Shown in pieces: positions 23,923 through 34,792 of a stretch of DNA of 64,000 nucleotides (position 1 is the first letter of the stretch; every line of letters begins with the position of its first letter). The notes beneath the pieces are model-generated. The model searched no databases. It saw only the letters and a list, made by a program, of their open reading frames with translations, and was not told where the DNA came from. The position numbers and the translations under genes are program-made. The stretch is from Acanthosepion esculentum (lineage: Eukaryota; Mollusca; Cephalopoda; Sepiida; Sepiidae), in contig OZ038485.1 of assembly GCA_964036315.1 (NCBI GenBank), forward strand, positions 75,724,460-75,788,459, written 5' to 3'.

Positions 23923-25008
23923 ATGAACTATTCCACCTCCGATATATCATGTTGGGCGTGCTTTTGGACCTTTTACCAGAGTCATCCTAAAGCTGGTAAC
24001 TTGAACATAATTATCCCTTGGCGGTCAAGGTTAAAATGCAAATCTCTACCAATTTCAATGAATACGAATAAAATTTCATACCGGATCAGTCGTCACCTAG
24101 GTCAACAAGGGCCGCGTCACTCAGAGAGGAACCAGTCTGAGGACGAAAAATCTGTCACTGGAACAAACTCTTCCGCAAACGAAGAGACACTAGGTCACCA
24201 AAACCGGATTATTGCCAACCTTGGACGAAGTGACTCAATACCAAATCGACTATTAAAAAGAAAACGAACGAAATGGACCTGCGAAGAGTATCGACAAGTT
24301 ATGACATCTTTCTTCACTGCACTCGAAAACCCAGCAAAGAACACCACCAATCAAACATACCAAATATGGAGAAGTATGGTGGGAAATGATATAAGACCTA
24401 ACCTCAATCCAACCATGCTTGCTAATGTCCATAGGGACATGCGAAACAACAGACTCTCAAAGATAGAAATTGATAGGATAAAATTAGATATAAGACAAAA
24501 TACTATGACCCATCACTCAAACTGTAATGAGATGAAAGTAGAAATAAGTAATGTGACAGAGGATGAGGTAAAAACTAAAACAAATGAAATACGAAATAAC
24601 CTCCCAGGAAATAAAATCAAAGACTCTATCTTAACCTGCAGTTCTCCAGACAATGTCACTAAGGATGATTCCAAGTACATTAAGTTAGAATTCCTTGAAA
24701 ACCACAAATCTGAAATCACCGAAGCAAAAAACCACGTCATCCAAGTACTCAGCAGAGTAACTTTCATACAATTGTCAGAAAGAGACCAGCTACCCAAAAT
24801 CCATATGATGAATTCCAACAAGCACATTGTGAAAATATACAACGCTGCTCTGGAAATACTGTTAACAGATAAACCACCGGGAAACATCACTGAAGTTAAC
24901 AACATCATATATGCAACAGATTTAGCAGCGACTCTGAAGCTTGGGATCAAGACAATAAATAAAGTTAACAGACATAGAGAGCCAGCTTGGAAAGCAAAAC
25001 TGTTATGA
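23923..25008 (+). pseudogene. Family R N-terminal domain
   Basis: A 361-codon frame. Residues about 110-130 read KRKRTKWTCEEYRQVMTSFF, a Myb-like W-T-x-E-E-Y segment, followed by NQTYQIWRSMVGNDIRPNLN and a long lysine-rich helical region. In R4/R2-type LINEs this region binds RNA and target DNA. The frame ends in a premature stop at 25006-25008 (KAKLL); coding similarity continues beyond (RRYEKRCRFYRQNK near 25185). The ATG at 23923 is the first in frame. The N-terminal 50 residues may be untranslated leader. Confidence 0.6.
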
Positions 25009-25457
25009 AAAATAAAACAAATCAGATGTGAGCTTTCTATATTAGATGAGCTTACGAGAAACCCTAATATTTCCACACACAAGTGCAAAATGATCAAGAG
25101 GAAATACAAAATTAAATTCCTACTTGACATTCCATCAACCACGGAAATGCTGAAGTAGAAACTTCAGCTAAAAGCACAGAGAACAAGACGATATGAAAAA
25201 CGTTGTAGGTTCTATCGGCAAAATAAAATATTCCAAACGGACCATAAGAAATTTAACAGGGAAATTGGAAAAACACCTATACATGTCGAAAGGCCACCAC
25301 CGATTGATAATGTACAGACATTTTTGGAAAATATTTGGAGCAGCCCGAAGGAATATAACCCAAATGCAGAATGGTTCCGACGTGAAGAAGAATGAATGGT
25401 AGATACACCTCTGCAAGAATGGGAAAATATATCCACAGATGATGTTAGGGAGCTCTA
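25009..25457 (+). pseudogene. Family R linker before RT, stop-interrupted
   Basis: Frame-shifting translation gives KLQLKAQRTRRYEKRCRFYR, KKFNREIGKTPIHVERPPP and NPNAEWFRREEE, typical of the segment before the RT domain in R4-clade proteins. Stops occur near 25156 and 25393. Confidence 0.6.
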
Positions 25458-26723
25458 ATGAAATCCCAAAAATGGAAATCCCCAGGAAATGACAAGGTTC
25501 CCAATTTCTGGCTTTATCATCTCTCATCTATCCATAATATCCTTGCGAAAACATTATCAAAGCTTGTAAATAATCCCAATAAAATCCCGGAATGGATTAC
25601 TGAAGGTATTACATACCTCATACCAAAAACAAATGAAACAGACGACCCAAAAAATTATCGATCAATAACATGTCTCTCCACAATGTACAAGTTGATCACG
25701 TCTGTCCTGACGAACCGTGCTTACTCCTTTTTCGAAACAAACAGCATTCTTCCCCTGGAACAGAAAGGATGCTGGAGAGGTTCATATGGCTGCAAAGATC
25801 AACTACTGATAAATAAAATGATCCTGGAAAATTGCAGGAGAAGACGTAGAAATCTTAGCGCAGCGTGGATTGATTATCATAAAGCCTTTGATAGTGTTCC
25901 ACATTCTTGGATCCTTAAGACTTTAGAAATGTACAAAGTCTCCCCTGTGGTATTAAATTTCCTTAAGCACAGCATGGGAATGTGGAACACCAAACTATAC
26001 CTTAGTCACACCAGAGGCACTGCCATATCCAACCAACTAAATATCTGACGTGGAATCTTTCAAGGAGACTCCCTGTCACCCCTTTTGTTTTGTTTGTCTT
26101 TAATCCCCCTTACGCATGAACTGAACAACAGTAGCTATGGTTACAAAATAAATAAGAAAATATTCAATCACCTACTCTACATGGATGATCTCAAACTCTT
26201 TGCCAAAGACGAGAATGAGTTGAAGGGCCTCCACAATATTGTAAAATACTTCAGTGACGACATAGGTATGAACTTCGGATTAGATAATTGTGCAAAAGTT
26301 ACATTCAAGAAAGGTAGAATTACAGAAGCACCCTTAATAGATTTAGATTTTGTCACAAAGATTAGGGAACTGGAGCATGATGAAGCTTATAAGTATCTAG
26401 GAATTAGCGAAGGAGATGGCATACAACACCCCCAAATGAAGGAGAAGGTAAGAAAGGAGTACTACAGGCATGTACGTCTGGTACTAAATACTGAGCTAAA
26501 CTCTAAAAACAGAATATCAGCCATAAACATCTTGGCTGTCCCTGTGGTGCAATACAGCTTTAATGTCCTTAACTGGACCATAGCTGAAATTAAGCGAATG
26601 GACGCCAAAATGAGAAAGCTCCTCACTTGCTACCTGTATGTGCCCAGATCAGAAGGAGGCAGAGGATTAGTTCAACTAGAACTGCCCTACAAAACAACAA
26701 CAATTGGCCTCCAAGGTACTTGA
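25458..26723 (+). pseudogene. Family R reverse transcriptase
   Basis: Two abutting pieces in one reading order. 25458-26048 has GNDKVPNFWLYHL, LIPKTNETDDPKNYRSITCL, EQKGCWRGSYGCKDQLLINK and AAWIDYHKAFDSVPHSWILK. After an in-frame stop near 26047, translation continues RGIFQGDSLSPLLF, HLLYMDDLKLFAKDENELK and YKYLGI. The catalytic YMDD is intact. The Y-M-D-D with G-C-R-x-G-x-x-x-C-K-D-Q-L-like spacing is characteristic of LINEs with restriction-like endonucleases (R2/R4/NeSL group), not of the jockey-like family also present here. A frameshift near 26710 ends the frame. Confidence 0.8.
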
Positions 26724-27671
26724 AAACTACAGAAGACTGGATGATGATATGTGTCAAGGAACATGAAAGTAGTAAGCGTCATTACTCCATAATAAAGGAA
26801 ACCAACAAATTCAAAATGGAGTTTCAAATGGGTGCAGAAATACAAGTACAGCACGGTAAACCGGCTGAAGCTGCAAAATACTTAAAAAAGAAAGCAAAGA
26901 CAGATGCAACCGACCAGATACAGAAACAATGGCAAGATAAACCGCTTCATGGCTAATATTCTGCCCGTACCAAACAAGCTGACATAGACAAAAACCGTAC
27001 CCATCATTGGCTACGTAGTGTAGGGTTGAAAGCTGAAACTGAAGGTTTTATCATTGCTGTACAGGACCAATGCTTGTTAACTAGGAATTATCAAGCACAT
27101 ATACTAAAATACTGTGTTATCCCAAAATGCAGATTCTGTGATAAATATCCAGAAACCATTGATCATCTTGTATCAGGTTGCACGATATTGGCACCCACTG
27201 AATATAAAAACCGGCATGACAGAGTGGGCCAATATCTGCACTGGAAAATTTGCAACTTCTATGAGAAGGAAACTGAAAGAAACTGGTACGAACACCGCCC
27301 AGACCTGGTTACGGAGATAGGACCTGTTACAATTCTATGGGGCTACACAATACACACTGACAGAACAATCAAAGCCAACCGCCCAGACATTGTTATTAAA
27401 GACCACAAACAAACAAAAATACCTCCTTATTGATATGGCAGTCCCTGCAGACTGCAATGTATCAAAATACAAGGACCATGAAATAGAAATCTCAAAAATG
27501 TGGCACATGGGAACATCAACAATCCCTGTTGTAGTTGGAGCCTTAGGATTGGTTGGAAAAGATTCCAGTAGACTAATTGAAGGGATCCCTGGAAGTCCAT
27601 GCCTCAAAGAGATACAAAAAATTATTCTGACAAGTACAGACCACACTTTACGAAGGGCTTTATTTATGTAA
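26700..27671 (+). pseudogene. Family R C-terminus: CCHC knuckle and restriction-like endonuclease
   Basis: After the frameshift: RYLKTTEDWMMICVKEHESS, then a stop near 26956, then GLKAETEGFIIAVQDQCLLT. The zinc knuckle is CRFCDKYPETIDHLVSGC (C-x2-C-x8-H-x4-C, about 27128-27182). The endonuclease follows: ANRPDIVIKDH (P-D motif, about 27376) and, one frame on, LLIDMAVPADCN (second Asp), then STIPVVVGALGLVGKDSSR. This nuclease cuts the target for priming. A frameshift near 27421 lies between the two acidic motifs. The last codons (LRRALFM) precede a 110-base 3' region and (TAA)n. Confidence 0.8.
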
Positions 27672-27778
27672 TTTTTTTTTTTTTCCAGTGGAAAGTGTCA
27701 TGATACCATTTATAACCTTAGGTCCCTGGGCGGGACCCCGAAAGAAATGCGTAAACTGCAGTTATCAAAGGAAATAAA

Positions 27779-27795
27779 AATAATAATAATAATAA
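27779..27795. repeat. (TAA)n at the 3' end of family R
   Basis: Short TAA run directly after the element's 3' region; counterpart of the run ending at 19460. Confidence 0.85.
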
Positions 27796-27799
27796 AACA

Positions 27800-28190
27800 A
27801 CTTGGCTTCAATGTGGAAGAGAAATGATATGAACATCAGCCAGAGGCAGTGGGAGAAAATGATAGTCACAAGAGATTATAGGATTTCTCTATCCTGGCCA
27901 AGCATGTCATTGAAGCATGGATACCTGATCTTATATAATAGATAAAGAAAATAGCAAGTGTCAAATTATTGTTTTTCTTGTTCCATATGATGCAAGAGTG
28001 GACCTTAAATAAATTGAAAAGAATGAAAGTGGCAGACAGTTAATGAAGCAATGGAACATGAATGTTGAAGTAATTCCAGTAGTAATGGGTGCACAAGAAA
28101 CAAGAGTGGTTAGGGAGAATTAGAATTGAGGTTACAATTGCAAACCTTCAGAAAACTGCTGTTCTTTATTCTGTGAGGAATATACTAAAA
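27800..28190 (+). mobile_element. Decayed C-terminus of another endonuclease-bearing LINE
   Basis: Broken translation gives QLGFNVEEK.YEHQPEAVGE, HVIEAWIPDLI and MNVEVIPVVMGAQ, then NLQKTAVLYSVRNILKMFW. The order matches LINE C-termini of the type W-(Y/F)-E-H-x-P-E ... P-D ... VIPVV-GAlG ... LQKTalLgtaRIlRkvL. It belongs to a different family from the element just upstream. The minisatellite begins right after its last codons. Confidence 0.55.
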
Positions 28191-28202
28191 ATGTTCTGGA
28201 GT

Positions 28203-30028
28203 TGTGAGAAGCCTTGTTGACAGCATGCCTTGAGAAGCCTTGTTGACAGTATGCCTGGAGAAGGCTTGTTGACAGCATGCAATGAGAAGCCTTGTTGACA
28301 GTATGCCTGGAGAAGGCTTGTTGACAGCATGCCTGGAGAAGGCTTGTTGACAGCATGCCTTGAGAAGCCTTGTTGACAGCATGCAATGAGAAGACTTGTT
28401 GACAGCATGCCTTGAGAAGCCTTGTTGACAGCATGCAATGACATGCCTTGTTGACAGCATGTCTTGAAAAGCCTTGTTGACAGCATGCTTTGAGAAGCCT
28501 TGTTGACAGCATGCAATGATATGCCTTGTTGACAGCATGCCTTGAGAAGCCTTGTTGACAGCATGCCTTGAGAAGCCTTGTTGACAGCATGCAATGACAT
28601 GCCTTGTTGACAGCATGCCTTGAAAAGCCTTGTTGACAGCATGCCTTGAGAAGCCTTGTTGACAGCATGCAATGACATGCCTTGTTGACAGCATGCCTTG
28701 AGAAGCCTTGTTGACAGCATGCCTTGAGAAGCCTTGTTTACAGCATGCCTTGAAAAGCCTTGTTGACAGCATGCCTTGAGAATCTTTGTTGACAGCATGC
28801 CTTGAGAAGCCTTGTTGACAGCATGCCTTGAGAAGCCTTGTTGACAGCATGCAATGACATGCCTTGTTGACAGCATGCCTTGAGAAGCCTTGTTGACAGC
28901 ATGCCTTGAGAAGCCTTGTTGACAGCATGCAATGACATGCCTTGTTGACAGCATGCCTTGAGAAGCCTTGTTGACAGCATGCCTTGAGAAGCCTTGTTGA
29001 CAGCATGCAATGACATGCCTTGTTGACAGCATGCCTTGAGAAGCCTTGTTGACAGCATGCAATGACATGCCTTGTTGACAGCATATATCAAGAAGACCTG
29101 TTGACAGCATGCCTTGAGAAGCCTTGTCGACAGCATGCAATGAGAAGCTTTGTTGACAGTATGCCTGGAGAAGGCTTGTTGACAGCATGCCTTGAGAATC
29201 TTTGTTGACAGCATGCAATGAGAAGACTTGTTGACAGCATGCCTTGAGAAGCCTTGTTGACAGCATGCAATGACATGCCTTGTTGACAGCATGTCTTGAA
29301 AAGCCTTGTTGACAGCATGCCTCGAGAAGCCTTGTTGACAGCATGCAATGACATGCCTTGTTGACAGCATGCCTTGAGAAGCCTTGTTGACAGCATGCAA
29401 TGACATGCCTTGTTGACAGCATGCCTTGAAAAGCCTTGTTGACAGCATGCCTTGAGAAGCCTTGTTGACAGCATGCAATGACATGCCTTGTTGACAGCAT
29501 ATCTTGAGAAGCCTTGTTGACAGCATGCCTTGAGAAGCCTTGTTTACAGCATGCCTTGAAAAGCCTTGTTGACAGCATGCCTTGAGAATCTTTGTTGACA
29601 GCATGCCTTGAGAAGCCTTGTTGACAGCATGCCTTGAGAAGCCTTGTTGACAGCATGCAATGACATGCCTTGTTGACAGCATGCCTTGAGAAGCCTTGTT
29701 GACAGCATGCCTTGAGAAGCCTTGTTGACAGCATGCAATGACATGCCTTGTTGACAGCATACCTTGAGAAGCCTTGTTGACAGCATGCAATGAGAAGCCT
29801 TGTTGACAGCATATCTCAAGAAGACTTGTTGACAGCATGCCTTGAAAAGCCATGTTGACAGCATGCCTTGAGAAGTCTTGTTGACAGAATATCTTGAGGA
29901 GCCTTGTTGACCGCATGCCTTGAGAAGCCTTGTTGACAGCATATCTTGAGAATCTTTGTTGGCAGCATGCAATGAGAAGCCTTGTCAATAGCATGCAATG
30001 AGAAGCCTTGTTGACAGCATGCCTTGAT
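28203..30028. repeat. 26-bp minisatellite, about 70 copies, with higher-order structure
   Basis: The unit is gccttgttgacagcatgcct followed by tgagaa, with strict 26-base spacing for over 1.8 kb. Main variants change the 3' part (ccttgagaag, caatgacatg, caatgagaag, cctggagaag). In 28430-29080 and 29260-29770 a three-unit pattern (ccttgagaag, ccttgagaag, caatgacatg) repeats as a 78-bp higher-order unit. Rare variants recur at a distance: tgtttacagcatgccttgaa plus a following 'aatcttt' unit at 28736 and 29542 (806 bases, 31 units). Because 26 is not a multiple of 3 and no frame contains a stop, all three minus-strand frames stay open (up to 548 codons, with recurring CCQQ and HAVNK). I treat that as a by-product, not a gene. 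Confidence 0.95.
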
Positions 30029-30894
30029 AATTAATAATGTTTAAATAATAAAAATTTTTAAATAATGAATTTTTTCATTTATTTTCTTTTAGTTGGATAG
30101 AAGTAAAAGAATTAGAAATAAGAAATATGAACAATTTATAAAATATAAATTATGACAGCATTACTCTCAAAGTGTGACAGTTACTTGACAATGTCTTTTG
30201 AAAATCCTGAAGATATTAAAGTATACTCCAAAACAATTAAATACCAAAAATAGTGACATCCATTTAGAAAATTGATGAATTTTCTAGAGATGTATTGTGT
30301 TAAAATCCTAAGAACTGAAAATTTTTGTTTATTAATTTTAGGAGTTATCATTTCAAGAGTTATTCAAACAGCTAAAATAATTCATTTTGTTATTTCTGTT
30401 ATTCTCAAAAGGCTTCAACTAAATCCTTTGATAGCTTTCTTCAGGTGTATTTTCTGTATGCAAAGAGGTCATCTCTTTTTTTCAGTACTGCAAAACAGAG
30501 AAAAGGTAGAAAACAGAAAATTCAAAATGTTTCCAACAACAATTTTAAAAATGACTAATTCCATTTTCAGCAATATGTGCAGTACAGTTTGTTCCATAAT
30601 TTCTATACAGGGATGTTCTCAATTCCTTTGTTTGTTAAAGTCCTTGTTGAGGAATGGTACACCATTTTGAAATTTATACTGGTCTGATTTAGGCATTGAT
30701 TTAGGCATGTAGTCGACAAGTTGATATATGCCTGTTTTTTCAATCTTCTCACTTTCCAGTAGTGTTCTGTATTTATTTGAACTTCATCCCAGAAAGGGTA
30801 ATATCAGATTTTATCTGCCACAGGAGATCTTTCCAATTCACTTTTGGATATGAACTTTTTGTGTTCCCTCAGTTTAGTAAATCTGAAGATCATA
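30029..30894. other. AT-rich DNA
   Basis: Includes a 132-codon plus-strand frame at 30272-30670 with hydrophobic, AT-biased composition and no recognised family. No gene supported. Confidence 0.5.
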
Positions 30895-31010
30895 GAATAA
30901 AGCCACTAAAACACAAGGGGTTACTGAGTGTGAAAGAATATTAGAAAAACATTATTAAGGCAAGAGAACAATAAAAGAACAGGAATTAAGAAAGCAGAAA
31001 ATTTATCAGA
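30895..31010 (-). mobile_element. Family J LINE, short 3'-untranslated fragment
   Basis: Resembles, in reverse orientation, the 3' region of older family J copies ('aaggggttactgagtgtgaa', then 'agaaaaacattattaagg'), as at 14945-15000 and 62775-62820. Confidence 0.6.
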
Positions 31011-31564
31011 AATATGAATAAAAGATTTCAAAGATGCTAGGTTAACTTTGGTTACTAATGAGAAAAAAATGAAGTTAATATTGCTGGGCTTTCAAATATT
31101 GACTAATTCACTACTTATTCTATTCACCATTGAGTAAGTATGGAGTTTTATTTAGCAAGTTTAATAAAATATAAATTTCTAAGTATGTAAGCTGCATACA
31201 TTAACACTCTCTTTTGCTTTTTAGATAAAGATGAATTGCCGCAAATGTTTAATGTGCATCAGTATTCTTCTTAATCATACCTAGTGCTCCTACAACTGCT
31301 AATAACCGACTAGGTTGCCCATTGGAATGCCCCGTAGCATCAACATGCTTCTTCCTACTACTGTTTTACCTGTGTCCTCATATTGATTGTGCATATATTA
31401 GGGGACTCTATGTGTTACTGCAGTTTCCATCTGACCTGGAATAATTAGATCACATTCATTTTCCAGTATGAAGGATATTTTGTATGACACCATTGTCAGC
31501 TATCTATTCTGTTAGATTTTACCGGTGACCACATATATCATTTTGTTGCTGACATTTTCATTAT
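31011..31564. other. No gene recognised
   Basis: Less AT-rich from 31270 on. No open frame above background and no family recognised. Confidence 0.4.
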
Positions 31565-31870
31565 AAACCTGACAGGGTTGGCTTCTTGGGGATATGCCTT
31601 GCCAAAAGGCAACCCTTAATTTGGTTATTATGGTTTTAATTTCAGTTGTCAGCCTCCTAAACTGGTGGCCAGCCATTGCTAGAGAGCCTAGTCTATTCTG
31701 CTATTTAACCCATAGCTTAGGGGAGAAGATATGAATTCATAACCATCCTAAGAATATTTGTGCATGTGAATGTAATGAATTTGACTGGAATTCAAACTCG
31801 GTTCTCCAGGTTCTCATTAAAGACCACTATCCATTACACTACCCACACATCCTATCAGTAGAATAGCAAT
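31565..31870 (-). mobile_element. tRNA-derived SINE-like copy
   Basis: On the minus strand from about 31857: 'gggtagtgtaatggatagtg' (A-box-like) and 'gagtttgaattcc' (B-box-like), about 35 bases apart, then an unrelated body towards 31565. Part of the body (ctatttaacccatagct near 31700) recurs at 5020-5040. No target duplication seen. Confidence 0.5.
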
Positions 31871-32059
31871 GTCTTTTAACTTTTTTTGTTGTTGATATTT
31901 GGCATCTATTGATTTGTCTCATATGGTTAGTATGTTTATATTGACATTGCAAAATAACACTGTCTACTGGTGGTTTTTGTTTTTATCATTTTTCTGTATG
32001 GATTAAGTTATAATGATGGCATATATACCAATGAAGCTATTGCCTTACTCTGTCATGCC

Positions 32060-32570
32060 TATTTTTAAATTCATTTGGTTTTAGGGTAGAACAACCAGAT
32101 ATTAGGTGATCAATAGTCTCCTTGGTGTGTGTACAGAAATGATACTTTGGATTTAGTCCATACCTTAAAATTTGTGCCTGGAAAGATCTTGTAAGTACTC
32201 CTAGGATAAACCCATCCTATATCTGGCTTCAACCCAGAGCTCCATAACCACTGATGGGCCAGATTTTTGTCAATATCAAGGTTTTCTGCTCACAACAGTT
32301 ATCAGCCATGTAAGGATTTTTCTTCTTAGTTGGGTTTGAAGTTGTTTACGCTCTTAATTTTTGTTTTTTGTTTGATGTTTTTTGGCTTCCTTTGTTGGTA
32401 TTTCAGCTTCTATTTCATCTTGATTTCATTCAGATCTTGTTTGAATTTTTGGCTTTTTTTAATTATTGAATATATTTTTAGTTGATTCTTCCTGGTAAAC
32501 AAGTTTTAACATTTGATCATTTATTAGGTCTAGGTATCTTTCAAATCCTATGGTGGTGGTCTTATATGTG
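32060..32570 (-). mobile_element. Family R LINE, C-terminal fragment
   Basis: Broken minus-strand translation: TYKTTTIGFERYLDLINDQM (compare PYKTTTIGLQ in the large copy), NKN.ERKQLQTQLRRKILTW, then HTKETIDHLISGCSTLKPNE, matching YPETIDHLVSGCTILAPTE of the zinc knuckle. An older, separate copy of the R4/Dong-like family. Confidence 0.65.
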
Positions 32571-34568
32571 AAGTGCTTTTGTAGAAGAAAATGTTGCCAT
32601 AAATTTGTCAAAGATTTTATTCTCATTTTTATGTCCACAGCAATCTTACCCACATTTTTTTTTAATCAACATAATGATAAAATAAAATGTAAATATCTTG
32701 TTCATTTAAGATTCATTGTAAGAAATATAGCATAATTTTTTAATTCAAAATGTATTTCGTTGAAATATCAGTTTCATTTCTAAGATCGCTTTTTGAAGAT
32801 TTTATGTCTAATTTTCTCAGCCTTTATTTACTGTACAAATAACAAACACTTGGCTAAACCTTAATGAGACTTACCATAAAATTACATTTGATAAATTTAT
32901 TATGATCTACTTTCTCTTTAGGAAATCATTTTTACATATTTACTGTTTTTCAAAATACCTTTTTGTATCTACATTTAAAAGTGTTATTTGTGCTATTTTT
33001 ATTTTGTCATGTTTACAGTATATTAATATTTTATGATTATTAAAAGGTTTTCAAATTACTATTTCTAAAATAAAAATGCAATTCTCATCAAATAATATAG
33101 GAATGTTAGTAACTACAGTAATAATAATAACAATGACAATAATAATTATTCATTACACAAATAAGAAATAAAAGGAAAACTATATTTCAAATAATTGAAA
33201 CAGTTTTGTAAATCAAAAATGTTTTTAAATTATCAGCAATCATACATTTTTGATGGAAAAGGACTTTATATTTGGTACATAATCAACATTTTGAAGAGAT
33301 GAATACTTCTTTTTAACTTTACAGGATAAGTTGAATTCCTATGAAGAGATATTACATAGTATAACATCATGACATTCTGGAAGTATTTTAGCTTGTTAAT
33401 GATTTTTTTATGACTGCAGAAATAGAATCATTACATGCACAAAATATATGTGTCTGTGCTAACTGCTCAGAACTGAATATAAAAACAATGCTTAAAATTG
33501 TCAGAATTGATTTCTGTGCATGACTGCAGAAGCATCTAGAAGCATTCTATGTAATACTTGAAAATAAAAAATTATCCTCTAAATTCTTTGTGTTACAGAT
33601 ACTGTAAAAAGACAAAAAGGTGTTTAATTCAGATTATTTTATTTTTCTATGATTGCTTTAAAACTGGGAAATCTGAAAAAAATTGATTTTTCCGCTGATT
33701 TTGATGAACAGAGTTACTTTTTCTATAAGTTTGTATTTTACTTTAAATAGTTGGATTCTCAATTATAAAAAATATATACTGAGTGAAATATATTCGAGGG
33801 AAATGAAACCTGACAATTATAACAAATTACTGCTTGACTATATTTAAAAATTAAATTGTTGACAGATATTTTCACTAAATTCCAGGATATTTTTATTTAA
33901 TTTGATTTAATTTTTTTCACTAGTAATTTTAGGACACATTTAATTGCATATCTGAAGTGATTTGGGTTCTGATATCAACATGCTTAAGTGTTTTTAGAAA
34001 GATGAAAAATTTCAGATTGATGTTTTCACTTGACTAGTTGGTATCTACTCTTTTAGGCTAAAAGGATAAAGAACTATGTGGAGTTACATTGTTTTGAAAC
34101 CTGTTGTCATGCTAATATTTAAGTAAGTATGATAAATGCATAAATTAATTTACAAAATGTAGAGTTCAACATTTGGCATATATCTGAAATTGAGATCTAA
34201 TTGCTGGCTGTCGACCCACTGTCAATTTCAAGTTTACTGGAAGTCTTTTTTGTGGAAAAATTGTATTACACTAGAATATAGCACTTTTGAAAAAATCAGC
34301 CTCTTTCATAAGTGTTACTGCCTTCTATAGTCAATACTTTATGCATCTTCTGTGGATAAATATTTGTTTAAGTAAAAGGTATTCATTAAACCATTACTTA
34401 TTCTATAGCTGTTCCTATAGCCACATCTCAGTTCTGGTGAAAATAATCATTTTGTTCTATTTTATTATGTGACTGTTCTCTTCACCTCCATATGCAGTAG
34501 TCCTTATTTAAAAATCCCAGTTTTTAGGATCATGATATTTAAGGATAGGTGACACTGCTATTAATATA
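32571..34568. other. AT-rich DNA
   Basis: Short frames only. No gene or repeat family recognised. Confidence 0.5.
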
Positions 34569-34792
34569 CCATATATACTTGTGTATGAGCAGACTTCATA
34601 TATAGTGCGACACCTGAATTTTTTGCATTAATTTTAACCACTCCAGAGACATTTACCTGTGTATAATGCAACCAGTCACTGAAAATGGATGATTTTTAAT
34701 CTCTTCAAAAAAATTACATGTGTATAGTGTGATGCCCTAATTTTACATAAAAAACTGATAATAAAAACTTGCACTATATTCGATTATATATG
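34569..34792. mobile_element. MITE-like element with diverged inverted termini
   Basis: Left end ccatatatacttgtgtatga and right end 'gcactatattcgattatata' are partial reverse complements. Inside, a 'gtgtata.tg' motif recurs (about 34662 and 34723). About 224 bp, non-coding. Confidence 0.4.

Larger units (their letters stand above)
19461..27795 (+). mobile_element. Family R: R4/Dong-like LINE with (TAA)n at both ends, interrupted by a family J LINE
   Basis: Inferred extent. The left edge is (AAT)n then 'gtgccatgctcc'; the right edge is (TAA)n at 27779-27795. The 5' region appears to hold two related units. Unit A (19461 to the TA tract at 19615, resumed after the nested LINE at about 23259-23637) and unit B (23638 to about 23850) share about 130 bases at roughly 90% identity, both followed by (TA)n and 'aact'. 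A single long coding region follows (23923-27671): N-terminal domain, RT with YMDD, CCHC knuckle and restriction-like endonuclease, the order known for the R4 clade. It is broken by several stops and frameshifts. Without the nested LINE the element would be about 4.7 kb. Confidence 0.65.

Noticed and set aside
24513..25142. Minus-strand 209-codon hydrophobic frame
   Set aside because: Antisense shadow of the R4/Dong-like coding region.
28166..29812. 548-codon minus-strand frame as a real repeat protein
   Set aside because: Equivalent frames are open in all three phases because the unit lacks stops; no start, splice or promoter context.
28203..30028. Regular 26-bp repeats as a CRISPR array
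   Set aside because: There are no unique spacers: units are head-to-tail variants of one sequence, and the context is a eukaryotic repeat region.
30390..30450. Weak minus-strand likeness to the Penelope tail motif (CTGAAGAAAGCT ... GTTGAAGC)
   Set aside because: Key GAAAC is missing and no other tail sequence surrounds it.
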